Shown in pieces: positions 22,925 to 31,943 of a stretch of 33,124 nucleotides of DNA (positions within the stretch are counted from its first letter, which is position 1; every line of letters begins with the position of its first letter). Under the pieces are notes generated by a model. That model did no database searches, had not been told where the DNA came from, and saw nothing but the letters and a program-made list of their open reading frames with translations. The DNA comes from an uncultured Veillonellaceae bacterium (GTDB lineage Bacteria > Bacillota > Negativicutes > Selenomonadales > Selenomonadaceae), in NCBI GenBank assembly GCA_902766015.1, contig CACXCC010000141.1, positions 1 to 33,124 on the forward strand, read 5' to 3'. The position numbers and the translations under genes are program-made.

Positions 22925-23655
22925 GTGCGTATCAGACGCCCGCCGTTGTCATCGGCGCGAAAAACTGGGGCAACGCGGATCGGATGGTGACACTCTTTAC
23001 GCGCGAACGCGGACTCGTCAAAGCCGCGGCATTCGGATCGCGGCGTCCGCGCAGTCCTCTTGCGGCCGCGATGCAGATTTTCGCCGTCGTTGACGCGCAG
23101 CTCGCGGAGGGGAAACGCGTCGACACCGTGCGTCAATGTACACTCGTCTCGTACCCGCATAAGCTGACCGAGGACCTCGTTACGATGGCTTACGGCGGAT
23201 TTATCGCGGAATTCCTGCGCGAATTCCTGCCCGAGGGTCAGCCGGAACCGGATATGTTTGACCGGACGCTCCTCATCCTGCAGGCGTTTGAAACGCGCAA
23301 TCCGCGCATCACGGCGCTCGCCGCGGCTTATCAGCTCATGGAGTTTACGGGACTGCAGTTGCAGTATGACGCTTGCGTGCGATGCGGGAGACCGATTGAG
23401 GGCGACGCATTCTTTCAGTCCGCCGAGGGCGGCGTCATTTGTCGTGACTGTCATCCGGAAGGGGCGCATCCGTTCCCCACGGGTCTGCGTGAGTTTATCC
23501 GCGAACTGCGGACGCTCGATTGGCAGAACCCGGCGTTTTCCTCCGTCAGCAAAGCCAACCTCGTGCGCGCGGAATATCTCCTAAAACTCTACCTTCAGGA
23601 ACTGCTCGGCCATCCGATGCGGTCTTGGGCGTTCATCGAACAGGTCGGTATGTGA
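22921..23655 (+). CDS. recO: DNA repair protein RecO
   Basis: Recombination mediator that, with RecR (and RecF), loads RecA on SSB-coated DNA. It has the N-terminal OB-fold (YQTPAVVIGAKNWGNADRMVTLFTRERG, split at residue 20: strand then helix turn; about 3-30) and a C-terminal zinc domain with CVRCGRP...CRDC (four Cys, about residues 156, 159, 176 and 179). Length 244 is usual. It is last gene of the operon and ends before a strong bidirectional terminator. In many Firmicutes recO is followed closely by glyQ; here diaminopropionate lyase and the pdx genes lie between. Confidence 0.95.
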   Translation: MSAYQTPAVVIGAKNWGNADRMVTLFTRERGLVKAAAFGSRRPRSPLAAAMQIFAVVDAQLAEGKRVDTVRQCTLVSYPHKLTEDLVTMAYGGFIAEFLREFLPEGQPEPDMFDRTLLILQAFETRNPRITALAAAYQLMEFTGLQLQYDACVRCGRPIEGDAFFQSAEGGVICRDCHPEGAHPFPTGLREFIRELRTLDWQNPAFSSVSKANLVRAEYLLKLYLQELLGHPMRSWAFIEQVGM

Positions 23656-23675
23656 TCATTCGCAAAATTTTCGAA

Positions 23676-23719
23676 AAAAATACCCTGTCAGGGCTTCGGC
23701 CGAGGCAGGGTATTTTTCT
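23676..23719. terminator. Bidirectional terminator after recO
   Basis: A perfect 12-bp stem (23676-23687 with 23706-23717) with A-tract and T-tract ends, so it can act on both strands. Confidence 0.85.
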
Positions 23720-23735
23720 TTTGCGGCGAATAATA
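23705..23735 (+). promoter_or_regulatory. CAGG...GGCGAATAAT element overlapping the recO terminator
   Basis: GCAGGGTATTT (23705-23715), then GGCGAATAATA (23725-23735), twenty bases from start to start. This is the same two-box layout as 8061 and 13226 (21 bases there). It lies upstream of the ammonia-lyase gene at 23802. Confidence 0.4.
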
Positions 23736-23801
23736 CAGTATAAGCATAGTTTTCATGCATTCAAGGCAGAACAGAAATGAGATTCGAAAGGGGTGGCTCT
23801 T

Positions 23802-25007
23802 ATGCAGCTGACGTTTATTCCGGGACGAAAAAATCGCGAGATGATGGGACTGCTCGATCCGCAGGCAATGGAGACGGCGCGCAAGTTCCATATGTCATTC
23901 CCGCAGTATGCGGTGACACCGCTCGTTGACCTCAAACACCTCGCCGCGGTCTGCGGCGTCAAAAAACTGCTCGTCAAGGACGAGTCGTCGCGTTTCGGGC
24001 TCAATGCGTTCAAAGTTCTCGGCGGCAGTTATGCCATCGGGCGCTACCTCATGGAACATACGCATACGGATATGTCAAAATTCAGCTACGAGACGCTCGT
24101 TTCGCCCGAATTCCGTGAGGCGTGCGGGGATATCACGTTCATCACGGCGACAGACGGGAACCACGGACGCGGCGTCGCGTGGACGGCCCGCGAACTCAAA
24201 CAGCACGCCGTTATTTATATGCCGCAGGGGAGCCGCAGAGCGCGCGTTGAAAATATCCGCGCCGAGGGTGCAAAAGTCACCGTTTCGGACCGCAACTACG
24301 ATGACACGGTGCGCCTCGCAGCAAACCGCGCGAAAACGAACGGCTGGGTCCTCGTACAGGACACGGCGTGGCCGGGCTACGAGGAAATCCCGGGTCAGAT
24401 CATCACGGGTTACGGCACGATCGCGTCCGAACTCCTCGAGCAGCTCCCGGAACGTCCGACGCATATTTTCCTTCAGGCCGGTGTCGGGTCCATGGCGGCA
24501 TCGATCGCGGCTGCGCTCGCCAACGCGTATCCCGAACGTCAAAAACCCGTCATCACGGTCGTCGAGCCGGATAAAGCGGGCTGCATTTTCCGCACGGCAA
24601 AGAAAAACGACGGGCGTCTCCACGGCGTCAAGGGCCGCATGGATACGATCATGGCGGGACTCGCGTGCGGCGAACCGTGCAGCCTCGCGTGGAAAATCCT
24701 CTCGCACAACGCGGATTATGCCCTGACCTGTGAGGACTATACGTCAGCCGACGCAATGCGTATGCTCGGCGCGCCGGAAGGGGACGATCCGCGAATCATC
24801 GCCGGCGAAAGCGGCGCGGCGGGTGTCGGAGCCGTTCTCGGTATGCTTCTCCGCTCCGAAAACAAAACGATCGCAGATCATCTCGGCATCAACGAAAACT
24901 CCGTCGTCCTCTGCATCAACACGGAAGGCGCGACCGACCGCGCGCGTTACCGCGACATCGTCTGGCGCGGCGCGTACTCGTTCGCACAGCCGTGGCCGGA
25001 AAAATAA
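23802..25007 (+). CDS. dpaL: Diaminopropionate ammonia-lyase
   Basis: PLP-dependent fold-type II lyase that converts 2,3-diaminopropionate to pyruvate and ammonia (DpaL/YgeX family), about 401 residues. Motifs: YAVTPLVDLKHLA, KDESSRFGLNAFKVLGGSYA with the PLP-binding Lys (about 74), TATDGNHGRGVAW (phosphate/PLP side, about 115), QDTAWPGYEEIPGQIITGY (diagnostic for this lyase), QAGVGSMAASIAA, and ESGAAGVGAV. ATG 23802 is chosen, with GAAAGGGG 7-14 bases upstream; a GTG at 23793 overlaps that site. The gene lies next to the pdx locus that makes its cofactor, though separated by a terminator. Confidence 0.92.
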   Translation: MQLTFIPGRKNREMMGLLDPQAMETARKFHMSFPQYAVTPLVDLKHLAAVCGVKKLLVKDESSRFGLNAFKVLGGSYAIGRYLMEHTHTDMSKFSYETLVSPEFREACGDITFITATDGNHGRGVAWTARELKQHAVIYMPQGSRRARVENIRAEGAKVTVSDRNYDDTVRLAANRAKTNGWVLVQDTAWPGYEEIPGQIITGYGTIASELLEQLPERPTHIFLQAGVGSMAASIAAALANAYPERQKPVITVVEPDKAGCIFRTAKKNDGRLHGVKGRMDTIMAGLACGEPCSLAWKILSHNADYALTCEDYTSADAMRMLGAPEGDDPRIIAGESGAAGVGAVLGMLLRSENKTIADHLGINENSVVLCINTEGATDRARYRDIVWRGAYSFAQPWPEK

Positions 25008-25019
25008 AATTGATACGAA

Positions 25020-25064
25020 AAGAACCGGTTTATCCGTACCGACGCGGATAAACCGGTTCTTTTT
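25020..25064. terminator. Bidirectional terminator between dpaL and pdxR
   Basis: A perfect 17-bp stem (25020-25036 with 25045-25061), 8-base loop, TTTTT on the + side and TTTTCG on the minus side. It serves the two convergent genes. Confidence 0.9.
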
Positions 25065-25087
25065 GCGTCAAATGTTGCGGCGATCGC

Positions 25088-26536
25088 TCACGAAAACCGC
25101 GCGAGCGTCTGCTGCAGAATGCTCAGTCCGCTTTCGACCTGTTGGAGTGTCAGCGTCGAATGGCTGAGGCGGATATGTCCGCGATCTGTGCCGTGCGGAT
25201 AAAACGGACTCCCGTCCGCGAGGAGAAGACCGCGCTTTGCCGCTTCCGCGCAGAACGCCGCGGCGTCAACATTCGGCGGCAGGGTAATCCAGAACGACAA
25301 TCCGCCGTCCGGATGCGTCATCGTTGCGTCAGACGGGAGAATCTCTTCGAGCCGCCGCTCGGTGTACCGGAACTGTGTACCGTAGACGCGCCGCAGATTC
25401 GCGACATGCGCGGGCCAGAGATTGCGGCGCAGATAGAGGTCAAACACGCGCTGCGTCAGTCCCGACGTCGCGATATCCGTCAGTCTCTTGACACTGCGAA
25501 ACCGCGCGAGAAGCGCCTGCGGCAGACAGAGAAATGCGAGACGCAGCCCCGGCATAAAGATCTTCGAAAAACTTTTGAGATAAATGACGCGGTCATCGCG
25601 GTCGAGCGCCTTGAGCGGGGCGAGTGCGTCCTTGTCATACGTGAGTTCGCGCATATAATCGTCCTCGAGCAGCCACGCGTCATAAAACCGGAGCAGGCCC
25701 ATAATGCGCTGACGCGCGGCGAGACTGTACGAATAACCCGTCGGATTTTGGATATTCGGCATGAGATACACGAGGCGGGGGCGGAACCTGCGCAGATGCG
25801 CCTCAAATGACGTCAGGTCTATACCGTCGGGCGTCATCGGAATCCCGATCATCTGTGCCCCGCGGGCACGAAATGCCGCAATCGCGCCGGGATACGTCGG
25901 CGATTCCGTCATCACCGTATCCCCGCGATTGAGTAACGCACGCGCCGCAATGTCAATGCCCTGCTGCGCACCCGAAATAATCTGAATCTGCGCCGGATCC
26001 GCCTTGACCCCGTAGTTTTCCAGATATGCGGCAATCGACTCACGCAGCGGCAGAAATCCCTGACTCGTCGTATACGAAAACGCGCGCGCACCGTCGCGGT
26101 CCAGCACATCACTCAAAATTCCGCGAAACTGACGGATCGACACGACATCCGGATTCAGCGAAATACTGCGCATATTCACCGCGCCGCTCTCGGCCTCCGC
26201 CTCATACTCCGGATTCGTAATCTCCTCCAGTGACGACAAATCGCGCGGCTCACTGTCCACGGCAATCTGACGCTCCGCGACGACACTTCCCGAACCCTGA
26301 CGCGAAATGACACGCCCGCCCTGCTCAAGCTCCTTATACGCGCGCACGACCGTCCCGGGATTGACACCGAGAACCTTCGCCAGTTGACGCACGGGCGGCA
26401 GGGGATACCCCGGCGCCAAAACGCCCGTGTCAATTTTTTCCAGAATCGCATCCGCGAGCTGCGCATAGAGCGGCGTTTTGCCCTTTGTCAGTTGTATCGA
26501 CACAAAAGCGTCAAATTGTGCCCGTTCGCTTGTCAT
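25088..26536 (-). CDS. pdxR: PdxR, MocR-type (GntR-aminotransferase) regulator of PLP synthesis
   Basis: Transcription regulator of 482 residues with an N-terminal GntR winged helix (PLYAQLADAILEKIDTG.. LPPVRQLAKVLGVNPGTVVRAYKEL, about 22-70; RQGSGSVV wing about 80) and a C-terminal class I aminotransferase-like domain that binds PLP as effector. The PLP Lys is in LKSFSKIFMPGLRLAF (about 325). It is divergent from pdxS with 108 bases between, the arrangement in which PdxR controls pdxST in several Gram-positives. AGGGGGG precedes ATG 26536. Regulation of pdxST here is inferred from family and position. Confidence 0.92.
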   Translation of the reverse strand: MTSERAQFDAFVSIQLTKGKTPLYAQLADAILEKIDTGVLAPGYPLPPVRQLAKVLGVNPGTVVRAYKELEQGGRVISRQGSGSVVAERQIAVDSEPRDLSSLEEITNPEYEAEAESGAVNMRSISLNPDVVSIRQFRGILSDVLDRDGARAFSYTTSQGFLPLRESIAAYLENYGVKADPAQIQIISGAQQGIDIAARALLNRGDTVMTESPTYPGAIAAFRARGAQMIGIPMTPDGIDLTSFEAHLRRFRPRLVYLMPNIQNPTGYSYSLAARQRIMGLLRFYDAWLLEDDYMRELTYDKDALAPLKALDRDDRVIYLKSFSKIFMPGLRLAFLCLPQALLARFRSVKRLTDIATSGLTQRVFDLYLRRNLWPAHVANLRRVYGTQFRYTERRLEEILPSDATMTHPDGGLSFWITLPPNVDAAAFCAEAAKRGLLLADGSPFYPHGTDRGHIRLSHSTLTLQQVESGLSILQQTLARFS

Positions 26537-26603
26537 ATGTAAACCCCCCTGCTATAATAGGTCAAATTTACGAAGGATTGTCATAATTGTTATGATACAA
26601 TCC
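26530..26603. promoter_or_regulatory. pdxR-pdxS divergent control region
   Basis: On the + strand TTGTCA (26530-26535), 17 bases, TATAAT (26553-26558) with extended TGc is a strong pdxST promoter, overlapping the first codon of pdxR. On the minus strand a weaker set for pdxR is TGACAA, 18 bases, TATTAT (26558-26553). A large dyad, GGATTGTCATAA (26575-26586) with TTATGATACAATCC (26590-26603), two-base bulge, covers the pdxR -35 and the early pdxST transcript; it is the best PdxR site. TGTATC at 26620-26625 is a further half-site. Confidence 0.55.
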
Positions 26604-26644
26604 ATTGTAATGGTATTCCTGTATCAAGTAAAGGGGTTTTTCAC

Positions 26645-27523
26645 ATGGAACAGCAATATGAACTCAACAAAAATCTGGCACAGATGCTCAAAGGCGGCGT
26701 CATCATGGACGTCACCAACCCGGAACAGGCCAAAATCGCCGAAAAAGCCGGCGCCTGCGCCGTCATGGCCCTCGAACGCGTCCCGGCTGACATCCGCAAA
26801 GAAGGCGGCGTCGCCCGCATGTCCGACCCGAAAATGATCAAAGAAATCCAAAAAGCCGTCTCCATCCCCGTCATGGCAAAAGTCCGCATCGGCCACTTCG
26901 TCGAAGCCCAAATCCTTCAGGCCATCAGCATCGACTACATCGACGAATCCGAAGTCCTGACGCCCGCCGATGACGTCAACCACATCGACAAACACGCATT
27001 CAAAGTCCCGTTCGTCTGCGGCGCCCGCAACCTCGGCGAAGCCCTTCGCCGCATCGGAGAAGGCGCATCCATGATCCGCACAAAAGGAGAAGCCGGAACC
27101 GGTGACGTCATCGAAGCAGTCCGTCATATGCGCACCATGAATAACGGAATCCGCCGCGTCCGGTCCGCCGATCCCATGGAACTCATGTCCATCGCCAAAG
27201 AATACGGCGCCCCGTACGACCTCGTCCGATACGTCCATGACAACGGCAAACTTCCGGTCGTCAACTTCGCAGCAGGCGGAATCGCCACCCCGGCAGACGC
27301 CGCCCTCATGATGCAACTCGGCTCCGACGGCGTATTCGTCGGCTCCGGAATCTTCAAATCCGGCGACCCCGCCAAACGTGCCAAAGCCATCGTCGAAGCC
27401 GTCACCTACTACGACGACCCCGAAAAACTCGCCGCCGTCTCCGAAAACCTCGGCGAAGCCATGGTCGGAATCAACGTCAGCGACATCCCGCAGGAAGACC
27501 GACTCGCAAAACGAGGCTGGTAA
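26645..27523 (+). CDS. pdxS: PLP synthase, synthase subunit PdxS
   Basis: TIM-barrel enzyme that makes pyridoxal 5'-phosphate directly from ribose 5-phosphate, glyceraldehyde 3-phosphate and ammonia delivered by PdxT. At 292 residues it is nearly invariant with the family: [55 protein letters not shown] (catalytic Lys in AKVRIGH), [15 protein letters not shown], and [20 protein letters not shown]. Codon use is striking: alanine is almost always GCC or GCA and I find no in-frame GCG, unlike the flanking pdxR and dpaL. It is followed by pdxT after 3 bases. Confidence 0.98.
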   Translation: MEQQYELNKNLAQMLKGGVIMDVTNPEQAKIAEKAGACAVMALERVPADIRKEGGVARMSDPKMIKEIQKAVSIPVMAKVRIGHFVEAQILQAISIDYIDESEVLTPADDVNHIDKHAFKVPFVCGARNLGEALRRIGEGASMIRTKGEAGTGDVIEAVRHMRTMNNGIRRVRSADPMELMSIAKEYGAPYDLVRYVHDNGKLPVVNFAAGGIATPADAALMMQLGSDGVFVGSGIFKSGDPAKRAKAIVEAVTYYDDPEKLAAVSENLGEAMVGINVSDIPQEDRLAKRGW

Positions 27524-27526
27524 CAC

Positions 27527-28117
27527 ATGGAAAAAACCTTAACCATCGGCGTCCTCGCCATGCAGGGCGGATTTCGCGAACACATCGCATCACTCACAAA
27601 ACTCGGCGTCAAAACCAAACGCGTCCGCGAAGCCAAAGACCTACAAAACCTCGCGGGACTCATCATCCCGGGCGGCGAATCCACCGCCATCGGCAAACTC
27701 CTACGCGAAACCGACCTCATAAAGCCCCTGCGTCAAAAAATAACCGCCGGACTCCCGACCTGGGGAACCTGCGCCGGACTCATCCTCCTCGCAAACGAAA
27801 TCGAAGCAGAAACGCCGTACCTTGACGTCATCGACATCATCGTCCGCCGCAACGCCTACGGAAGACAAATCGACAGCTTCCGCACCGACCTCCTCATCCC
27901 CGAAATCGACCCGCAAAACAAAATCCCCCTCGTCTTCATCCGCGCACCCTTCATCACCGGCGCCGGCTCCAAAGTCAAAATCCTCGCGACCTACAACGGC
28001 CGCATCATCGCAGCAAGACAGAACAACATCCTGGTTACGTCATTTCATCCCGAACTAACGGATGATTTTCGCGTCCACAAATATTTTTTGCAGATTTGTC
28101 GTAAAGCAGTAGAGTGA
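27527..28117 (+). CDS. pdxT: PLP synthase, glutaminase subunit PdxT
   Basis: Class I glutamine amidotransferase that feeds ammonia to PdxS. It has 196 residues. [14 protein letters not shown] (start), [14 protein letters not shown] (about 46-59), [10 protein letters not shown] with the nucleophile Cys (about 83), [18 protein letters not shown] and SFHPELT with catalytic His (about 173) plus Glu are all intact. ATG 27527 follows the pdxS stop by 3 bases; the ribosome site is weak (GAGG inside pdxS), so coupling is likely. The gene runs into the repeat island with no clear simple terminator; the first repeat unit may serve. Confidence 0.97.
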   Translation: MEKTLTIGVLAMQGGFREHIASLTKLGVKTKRVREAKDLQNLAGLIIPGGESTAIGKLLRETDLIKPLRQKITAGLPTWGTCAGLILLANEIEAETPYLDVIDIIVRRNAYGRQIDSFRTDLLIPEIDPQNKIPLVFIRAPFITGAGSKVKILATYNGRIIAARQNNILVTSFHPELTDDFRVHKYFLQICRKAVE

Positions 28118-28172
28118 AATAAATATTTTATTGAAGGAAAACGTAAGGGATGGGTTCCAAGGAACCGATATT

Positions 28173-28442
28173 GACATGAGAATCGAAACAAGAGGGACGG
28201 CACGGCCGATGATGCCGATTTTGCGTAAGCAGCCGTAAAGAAAGGGATTCGTTTTCGCAACGAGCCGAAATTGTTTAAGCGCAGCGGTTTGAATTGGCGG
28301 TTGAAATGACATGAAAATCGAAACGTAAGGGACGGTGAGACTGACACTGCCGATTTTGCGTAAGCAGCCGTAAAAAAGGGGACCGCTTTTGCAGGGAGCC
28401 AAAATTGTTTAAGCGAAGCGGTTTGATTTTGGCGACCGAATC
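28173..28442. repeat. Tandem direct repeat, two ~135-bp imperfect copies
   Basis: Copy A (28173-28307) and copy B (28308-28442) align end to end with a 135-base period. Shared blocks include GACATGARAATCGAAAC, GCCGATTTTGCGTAAGCAGC and AATTGTTTAAGCG. Short open frames on the minus strand across this region are by-products of the repeat and carry no SD. A partial earlier unit is hinted at by AACGTAAGGGA at 28140. Confidence 0.85.
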
Positions 28443-28500
28443 AGCAAAAGCGGTCCCCTTTTAGGCTGCAGCATTAAGGCAGTGTCAGTCTCACCGTCCC
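28329..28500. repeat. Long foldback (inverted-repeat) element
   Basis: Nested perfect arms: 28329-28351 with 28478-28500 (23 bp), 28364-28369 with 28464-28469 (6 bp), 28374-28392 with 28444-28462 (19 bp), and inner GCCAAAAT (28398-28405) with ATTTTGGC (28426-28433). The whole 172 bases fold into one rod. There is no transposase or coding frame. It resembles a MITE or palindromic dispersed repeat; copy B of the direct repeat is its left part. Confidence 0.85.
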
Positions 28501-28566
28501 GTCGAGTTATCGAAACCCTCATCCCGTCTCGTTACCAAACCCCTCATCCCGCCTCGCAACCGAAGC
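28498..28566. repeat. 25-bp tandem repeat, about 2.8 copies
   Basis: Units 28498-28522, 28523-28547 and partial 28548-28566 each begin CCCGYC and end in CCTCAT where complete. It directly abuts the foldback element and precedes the glyQS promoter by 9 bases. Confidence 0.75.
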
Positions 28567-28574
28567 TTTAGCAG

Positions 28575-28603
28575 TTGACTTTTCCCGCATCCTTTGCTAG
28601 ACT
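28575..28603 (+). promoter_or_regulatory. glyQS promoter
   Basis: TTGACT (28575-28580), 17 bases, TAGACT (28598-28603) with extended TGc. The predicted start near 28610 begins the T-box leader. Confidence 0.75.
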
Positions 28604-28609
28604 AAAACA

Positions 28610-28808
28610 CAAGCAATGAAAAAGAAGAGTAGTGTCACCCTCAGCGAGACTGCGACAGTGCAAGGCAGCCACCGACACGAAAGGCACTTTGGAGCAAAAC
28701 AAACCAAACCAAGCGGGTTCTCAAAACAGAACCAATCAGGGTGGAACCGCGGGACAAAAACACAGTCTCGTCCCTGTAACGACAACGTTGCAGGGGCGGG
28801 ACTTTTTT
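28610..28808 (+). ncRNA. Glycine T-box leader with terminator
   Basis: Leader riboswitch that reads uncharged tRNA-Gly. The conserved T-box core is at 28734-28753 (ATCAGGGTGGAACCGCGGG). Its bulge UGGA pairs with a tRNA ending UCCA, fitting the U73 discriminator of tRNA-Gly. The terminator is the 13-bp stem 28764-28776 / 28791-28803 followed by TTTTTT (28803-28808). The specifier loop should lie in 28620-28700; GGC triplets are present there but I could not fold stem I well enough to assign one. Confidence 0.92.
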
Positions 28809-28846
28809 CGTACCTGCAACAAATAGACAAAAGAGGAGCTGTTTCA

Positions 28847-29731
28847 ATGAAATTCCAGGAAATCGTCCTGGCCCTGCAAAAATTCTGGTCCGAACAGGGC
28901 TGCATCTTAGGAGAACCATACGACGTAGAAAAAGGCGCCGGCACCATGAACCCGTCAACATTCCTGCGCGTCCTCGGCCCCGAACCGTGGAACATCGCCT
29001 ACGTCGAACCGTCACGCCGTCCGGCTGACGGAAGATACGGCGACAACCCGAACCGCCTTTACCAGCATCATCAATTCCAGGTCATCATGAAACCGTCGCC
29101 CGACAACATCCAGGAACTCTACCTCGAAAGCCTCGAACGCCTCGGCATCGACCCCAAAAAACACGACATCCGCTTCGTCGAAGACAACTGGGAATCCCCG
29201 ACCCTCGGCGCATGGGGACTCGGCTGGGAAGTCTGGCTTGACGGCATGGAAATCACCCAATTCACCTACTTCCAGCAAGTCGGAAGCCAAGACGTCAAAC
29301 CCGTAGCCTCCGAAATCACGTACGGACTCGAACGACTCGCCATGTACATCCAGGGCGTCGAAAACGTCTACGATGTTCAGTGGACCGACGACTACACATA
29401 CGGAGACGTCTTCCATCAAAACGAATACGAACAATCCGCTTACGCCTTCGACCTCTCCGACGAAGCGCTCCTTTTCGACCTCTTCGACAAATACGAAAAA
29501 GAAGCCGTACGCGTCATCGAAAAAGGCTACGTCCATCCGGCATACGACTACGTACTCAAATGCTCGCACACGTTCAACCTGCTTGACGCACGCGGCGCCA
29601 TCAGCGTATCGCAGCGCACCGCATTTATCGGACGCGTCCGCAAACTGGCCCGTCTTTGCGCCGAATGCTATCTGAAACAGCGCGAAGAACTCGGTTATCC
29701 GATGCTGCACAGAGGGGAGAAGAAAGCATGA
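28847..29731 (+). CDS. glyQ: Glycyl-tRNA synthetase alpha subunit
   Basis: Catalytic subunit of the bacterial alpha2-beta2 glycyl-tRNA synthetase, charging tRNA-Gly. It has 294 residues. Start [19 protein letters not shown], then [50 protein letters not shown] and [20 protein letters not shown] are unmistakable. ATG 28847 has AGAGGAG upstream, and lies after the T-box terminator; the open frame continues upstream but only through the leader RNA. It overlaps glyS by 4 bases. Confidence 0.98.
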   Translation: MKFQEIVLALQKFWSEQGCILGEPYDVEKGAGTMNPSTFLRVLGPEPWNIAYVEPSRRPADGRYGDNPNRLYQHHQFQVIMKPSPDNIQELYLESLERLGIDPKKHDIRFVEDNWESPTLGAWGLGWEVWLDGMEITQFTYFQQVGSQDVKPVASEITYGLERLAMYIQGVENVYDVQWTDDYTYGDVFHQNEYEQSAYAFDLSDEALLFDLFDKYEKEAVRVIEKGYVHPAYDYVLKCSHTFNLLDARGAISVSQRTAFIGRVRKLARLCAECYLKQREELGYPMLHRGEKKA

Positions 29732-31791
29732 GCAAAGACTTATTACTCGAAATCGGAACGGAAGAAATCCCGGCCCACGTCATGCCGGGCACGCTCGCGC
29801 AGTTAAAAGAACACGCGGAAAAAGCATTCAAAGAAAACCGTATCGGCTTCGCGTCAATCCGCACGATCGGAACGCCGCGCCGCACGGCACTGCTCGTCAA
29901 GGGACTCGAAGAACAGCAGGCTGACATCTCCAAAGAAAACCGCGGACCTTCCGTCGCCATCGCGTTTGACGCCGACCATAAACCGACCCGCGCGGCACAG
30001 GGATTTGCCCGCGGCCAGAAAGTCGCGCCGGAAGACCTCGTCGAAAAAGACGGTTACGTCTACGCCATGATCCACGAAAAAGGACAGGCCACGGAAAAAC
30101 TCCTGCAGACGATCCTCCCGGACCTCATCTGCGGCCTGAACTTCCCGAACAACATGCGCTGGGGCGACCTCGAATTCAAATACATCCGCCCGATCCGCTG
30201 GATCGTCGCGCTTTACGGCTCTGACGTCATCCCGTTCGAAGTGGCGACCGTCAAATCCGGACGCACCTCGCGCGGCCATCGTTTCCTGTCGCAGGGTGAC
30301 TTTGCGATCCCGGATGCAGACAGCTACGAAACGGCCTGCGAAGAACAGTTCGTCATCGTCGATCAGGAAAAACGCAAAGCGATCATCCGCGACCAGATCG
30401 AGGCAGTCGCGAAAGAAAACGGCGGCGTTGCCCAGATCACCGAAGACCTCCTCGAAGAAGTTCTCTACCTCGTCGAATACCCGACGGCACTCTGCGGCCG
30501 TTTCGAGGACAAATACCTCGAGCTCCCGGCTGAAGCCGTCATCACGCCGATGCGCGATCATCAGCGTTATTTCCCGATGCTCGACGCCGAAGGCAAACTC
30601 ATGCCGCTCTTCATCACGGTCCGCAACGGCGGCAAAGAATATCTTGACGTCGTCCAGCACGGCAACGAACGCGTTCTGCGCGCCCGTCTCGCCGATGCGC
30701 AGTTCTTCTTTGACGAAGACCGCAAAAAATCGCTCGAACAGCACCGCGAAAAACTGAAGACCGTCGTTTTCCAGCAGGGCCTCGGCACGATGTACGAAAA
30801 ATCCGAACGTCTCGTCGAACTCGCCGACTTCCTGTCTACGGAACTCTGCGCTTTTGACAAAACGCGCAAACACGCACGCCGCGCCGCTTTCCTCTGCAAA
30901 GCGGACCTCGTAACGGGCATGGTCACCGAGTTTACGGAACTGCAGGGCATCATGGGACGCGAATACGCGCGTCTCGACGGCGAATGCGAACAGGTCGCCC
31001 TCGCCATTGACGAACATTATATGCCGCGTTTCGCCGGTGACAATCAGCCGCAGACCCCGGCAGGCCGTATCGTCAGCATGGCGGACAAAATCGACACGAT
31101 CGTCGGCACGTTCAGCCGCGGCAAGATCCCGACGGGTTCGCAGGATCCGTTCGCCCTTCGCCGTCAGGCTCTCGGCCTCGTCAACATGATGATCGAAGCG
31201 CAGTACACGCTTGATCTCTCCCGCGTCGTGGACAAATCCATGGATCTCTACGGCATCACGGACGAAAAACAGCGCGCGAAACTGCAGCGGGAAGTCGCGG
31301 ACTTCATGCGTCTGCGCCTCAAAAACGTCCTCAACGACGAAGGCATCCGTTATGACGTCATTGACAGCGTCCTGCCGCAGGTCAGTGACCTTTACGGTGT
31401 CGAACTGCGCGCGAAAGCCGTCAACGATTTCGTCAAGGAACCGGGCGCCGAACGTGCCGTTCAGGCCTTTGTCCGCGTCAGCAACCTCGCGAAGAAAGCC
31501 TCGGACTATCATGTCAATCCGATCCTCCTCAAGGAACAGGCCGAAATGGACCTCTTCTCCGCCTGCGAAGAAGCCGCCGCAAAAGTCAACGGCTGTGTTG
31601 AAGACAAAAATTATCCGGGAGCCATCGAAGCACTCGCCAAACTGCAGCAGCCGATCAGTGCGTTCTTTGATCAGGTCATGGTCATGGACAAAGACGAAGC
31701 GGTCCGCAACAACCGCCTCGGACTGCTCCTCGCGATCGATCTCCTCATTTCGCACAACGTTGCCGACTTCACGAAGATCGTCCTCGCGTGA
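29728..31791 (+). CDS. glyS: Glycyl-tRNA synthetase beta subunit
   Basis: tRNA-binding beta subunit of the heterotetrameric glycyl-tRNA synthetase, 687 residues. It starts [20 protein letters not shown], with [57 protein letters not shown], and the HD-type/anticodon-binding C-terminal region ([28 protein letters not shown]). The ATG overlaps the glyQ stop (ATGA). A long open frame on the opposite strand is a by-product of codon bias. A terminator follows 22 bases after the stop. Confidence 0.98.
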   Translation: MSKDLLLEIGTEEIPAHVMPGTLAQLKEHAEKAFKENRIGFASIRTIGTPRRTALLVKGLEEQQADISKENRGPSVAIAFDADHKPTRAAQGFARGQKVAPEDLVEKDGYVYAMIHEKGQATEKLLQTILPDLICGLNFPNNMRWGDLEFKYIRPIRWIVALYGSDVIPFEVATVKSGRTSRGHRFLSQGDFAIPDADSYETACEEQFVIVDQEKRKAIIRDQIEAVAKENGGVAQITEDLLEEVLYLVEYPTALCGRFEDKYLELPAEAVITPMRDHQRYFPMLDAEGKLMPLFITVRNGGKEYLDVVQHGNERVLRARLADAQFFFDEDRKKSLEQHREKLKTVVFQQGLGTMYEKSERLVELADFLSTELCAFDKTRKHARRAAFLCKADLVTGMVTEFTELQGIMGREYARLDGECEQVALAIDEHYMPRFAGDNQPQTPAGRIVSMADKIDTIVGTFSRGKIPTGSQDPFALRRQALGLVNMMIEAQYTLDLSRVVDKSMDLYGITDEKQRAKLQREVADFMRLRLKNVLNDEGIRYDVIDSVLPQVSDLYGVELRAKAVNDFVKEPGAERAVQAFVRVSNLAKKASDYHVNPILLKEQAEMDLFSACEEAAAKVNGCVEDKNYPGAIEALAKLQQPISAFFDQVMVMDKDEAVRNNRLGLLLAIDLLISHNVADFTKIVLA

Positions 31792-31812
31792 AATCAATAG
31801 AGTCAACATAAG

Positions 31813-31856
31813 AAAAGCCATCCTTACCGTCAAAAGACGGGGGATGGCTTTTTTTG
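31813..31856 (+). terminator. Rho-independent terminator after glyS
   Basis: Outer stem AAAAGCCATCC (31813-31823) / GGATGGCTTTT (31842-31852) and inner stem CCGTC (31827-31831) / GACGG (31836-31840), then T-run to 31855. Confidence 0.85.
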
Positions 31857-31943
31857 CGTGCTGTTTGCGGGCTTATTCAGCCGGGGATGGCTTTTGCGTG
31901 TAACTCGTGCGTTTATGATGACATCTTTCGTTCTTGCCGCAGA

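Noticed and set aside
28045..28402. Minus-strand small proteins across the repeat island
   Set aside because: The frames repeat the 135-bp unit, lack ribosome sites and overlap the foldback element.
28173..28500. Insertion sequence
   Set aside because: The region has inverted arms but no transposase and is too short; non-autonomous element is the most that can be said.
28498..28566. CRISPR array
   Set aside because: The 25-bp units abut with no spacers, there are fewer than three, and no cas gene is near.
28616..28846. N-terminal extension of glyQ
   Set aside because: The open frame crosses the T-box and its terminator; a good SD and the conserved N-terminus set the start at 28847.
29854..31833. 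A 659-codon open frame antisense to glyS
   Set aside because: It mirrors glyS codon by codon, has no SD or domain motifs, and arises from the strong bias to GNN/NNC codons. Similar long antisense frames over the EAL gene, era, nfo and pdxS were rejected for the same reason.
31840..31899. Short duplication GGGGATGGCTTTT...GCGTG (31840-31860 and 31883-31900)
   Set aside because: It is real but small; it looks like a partial copy of the glyS terminator's 3' arm and cannot form a hairpin itself.
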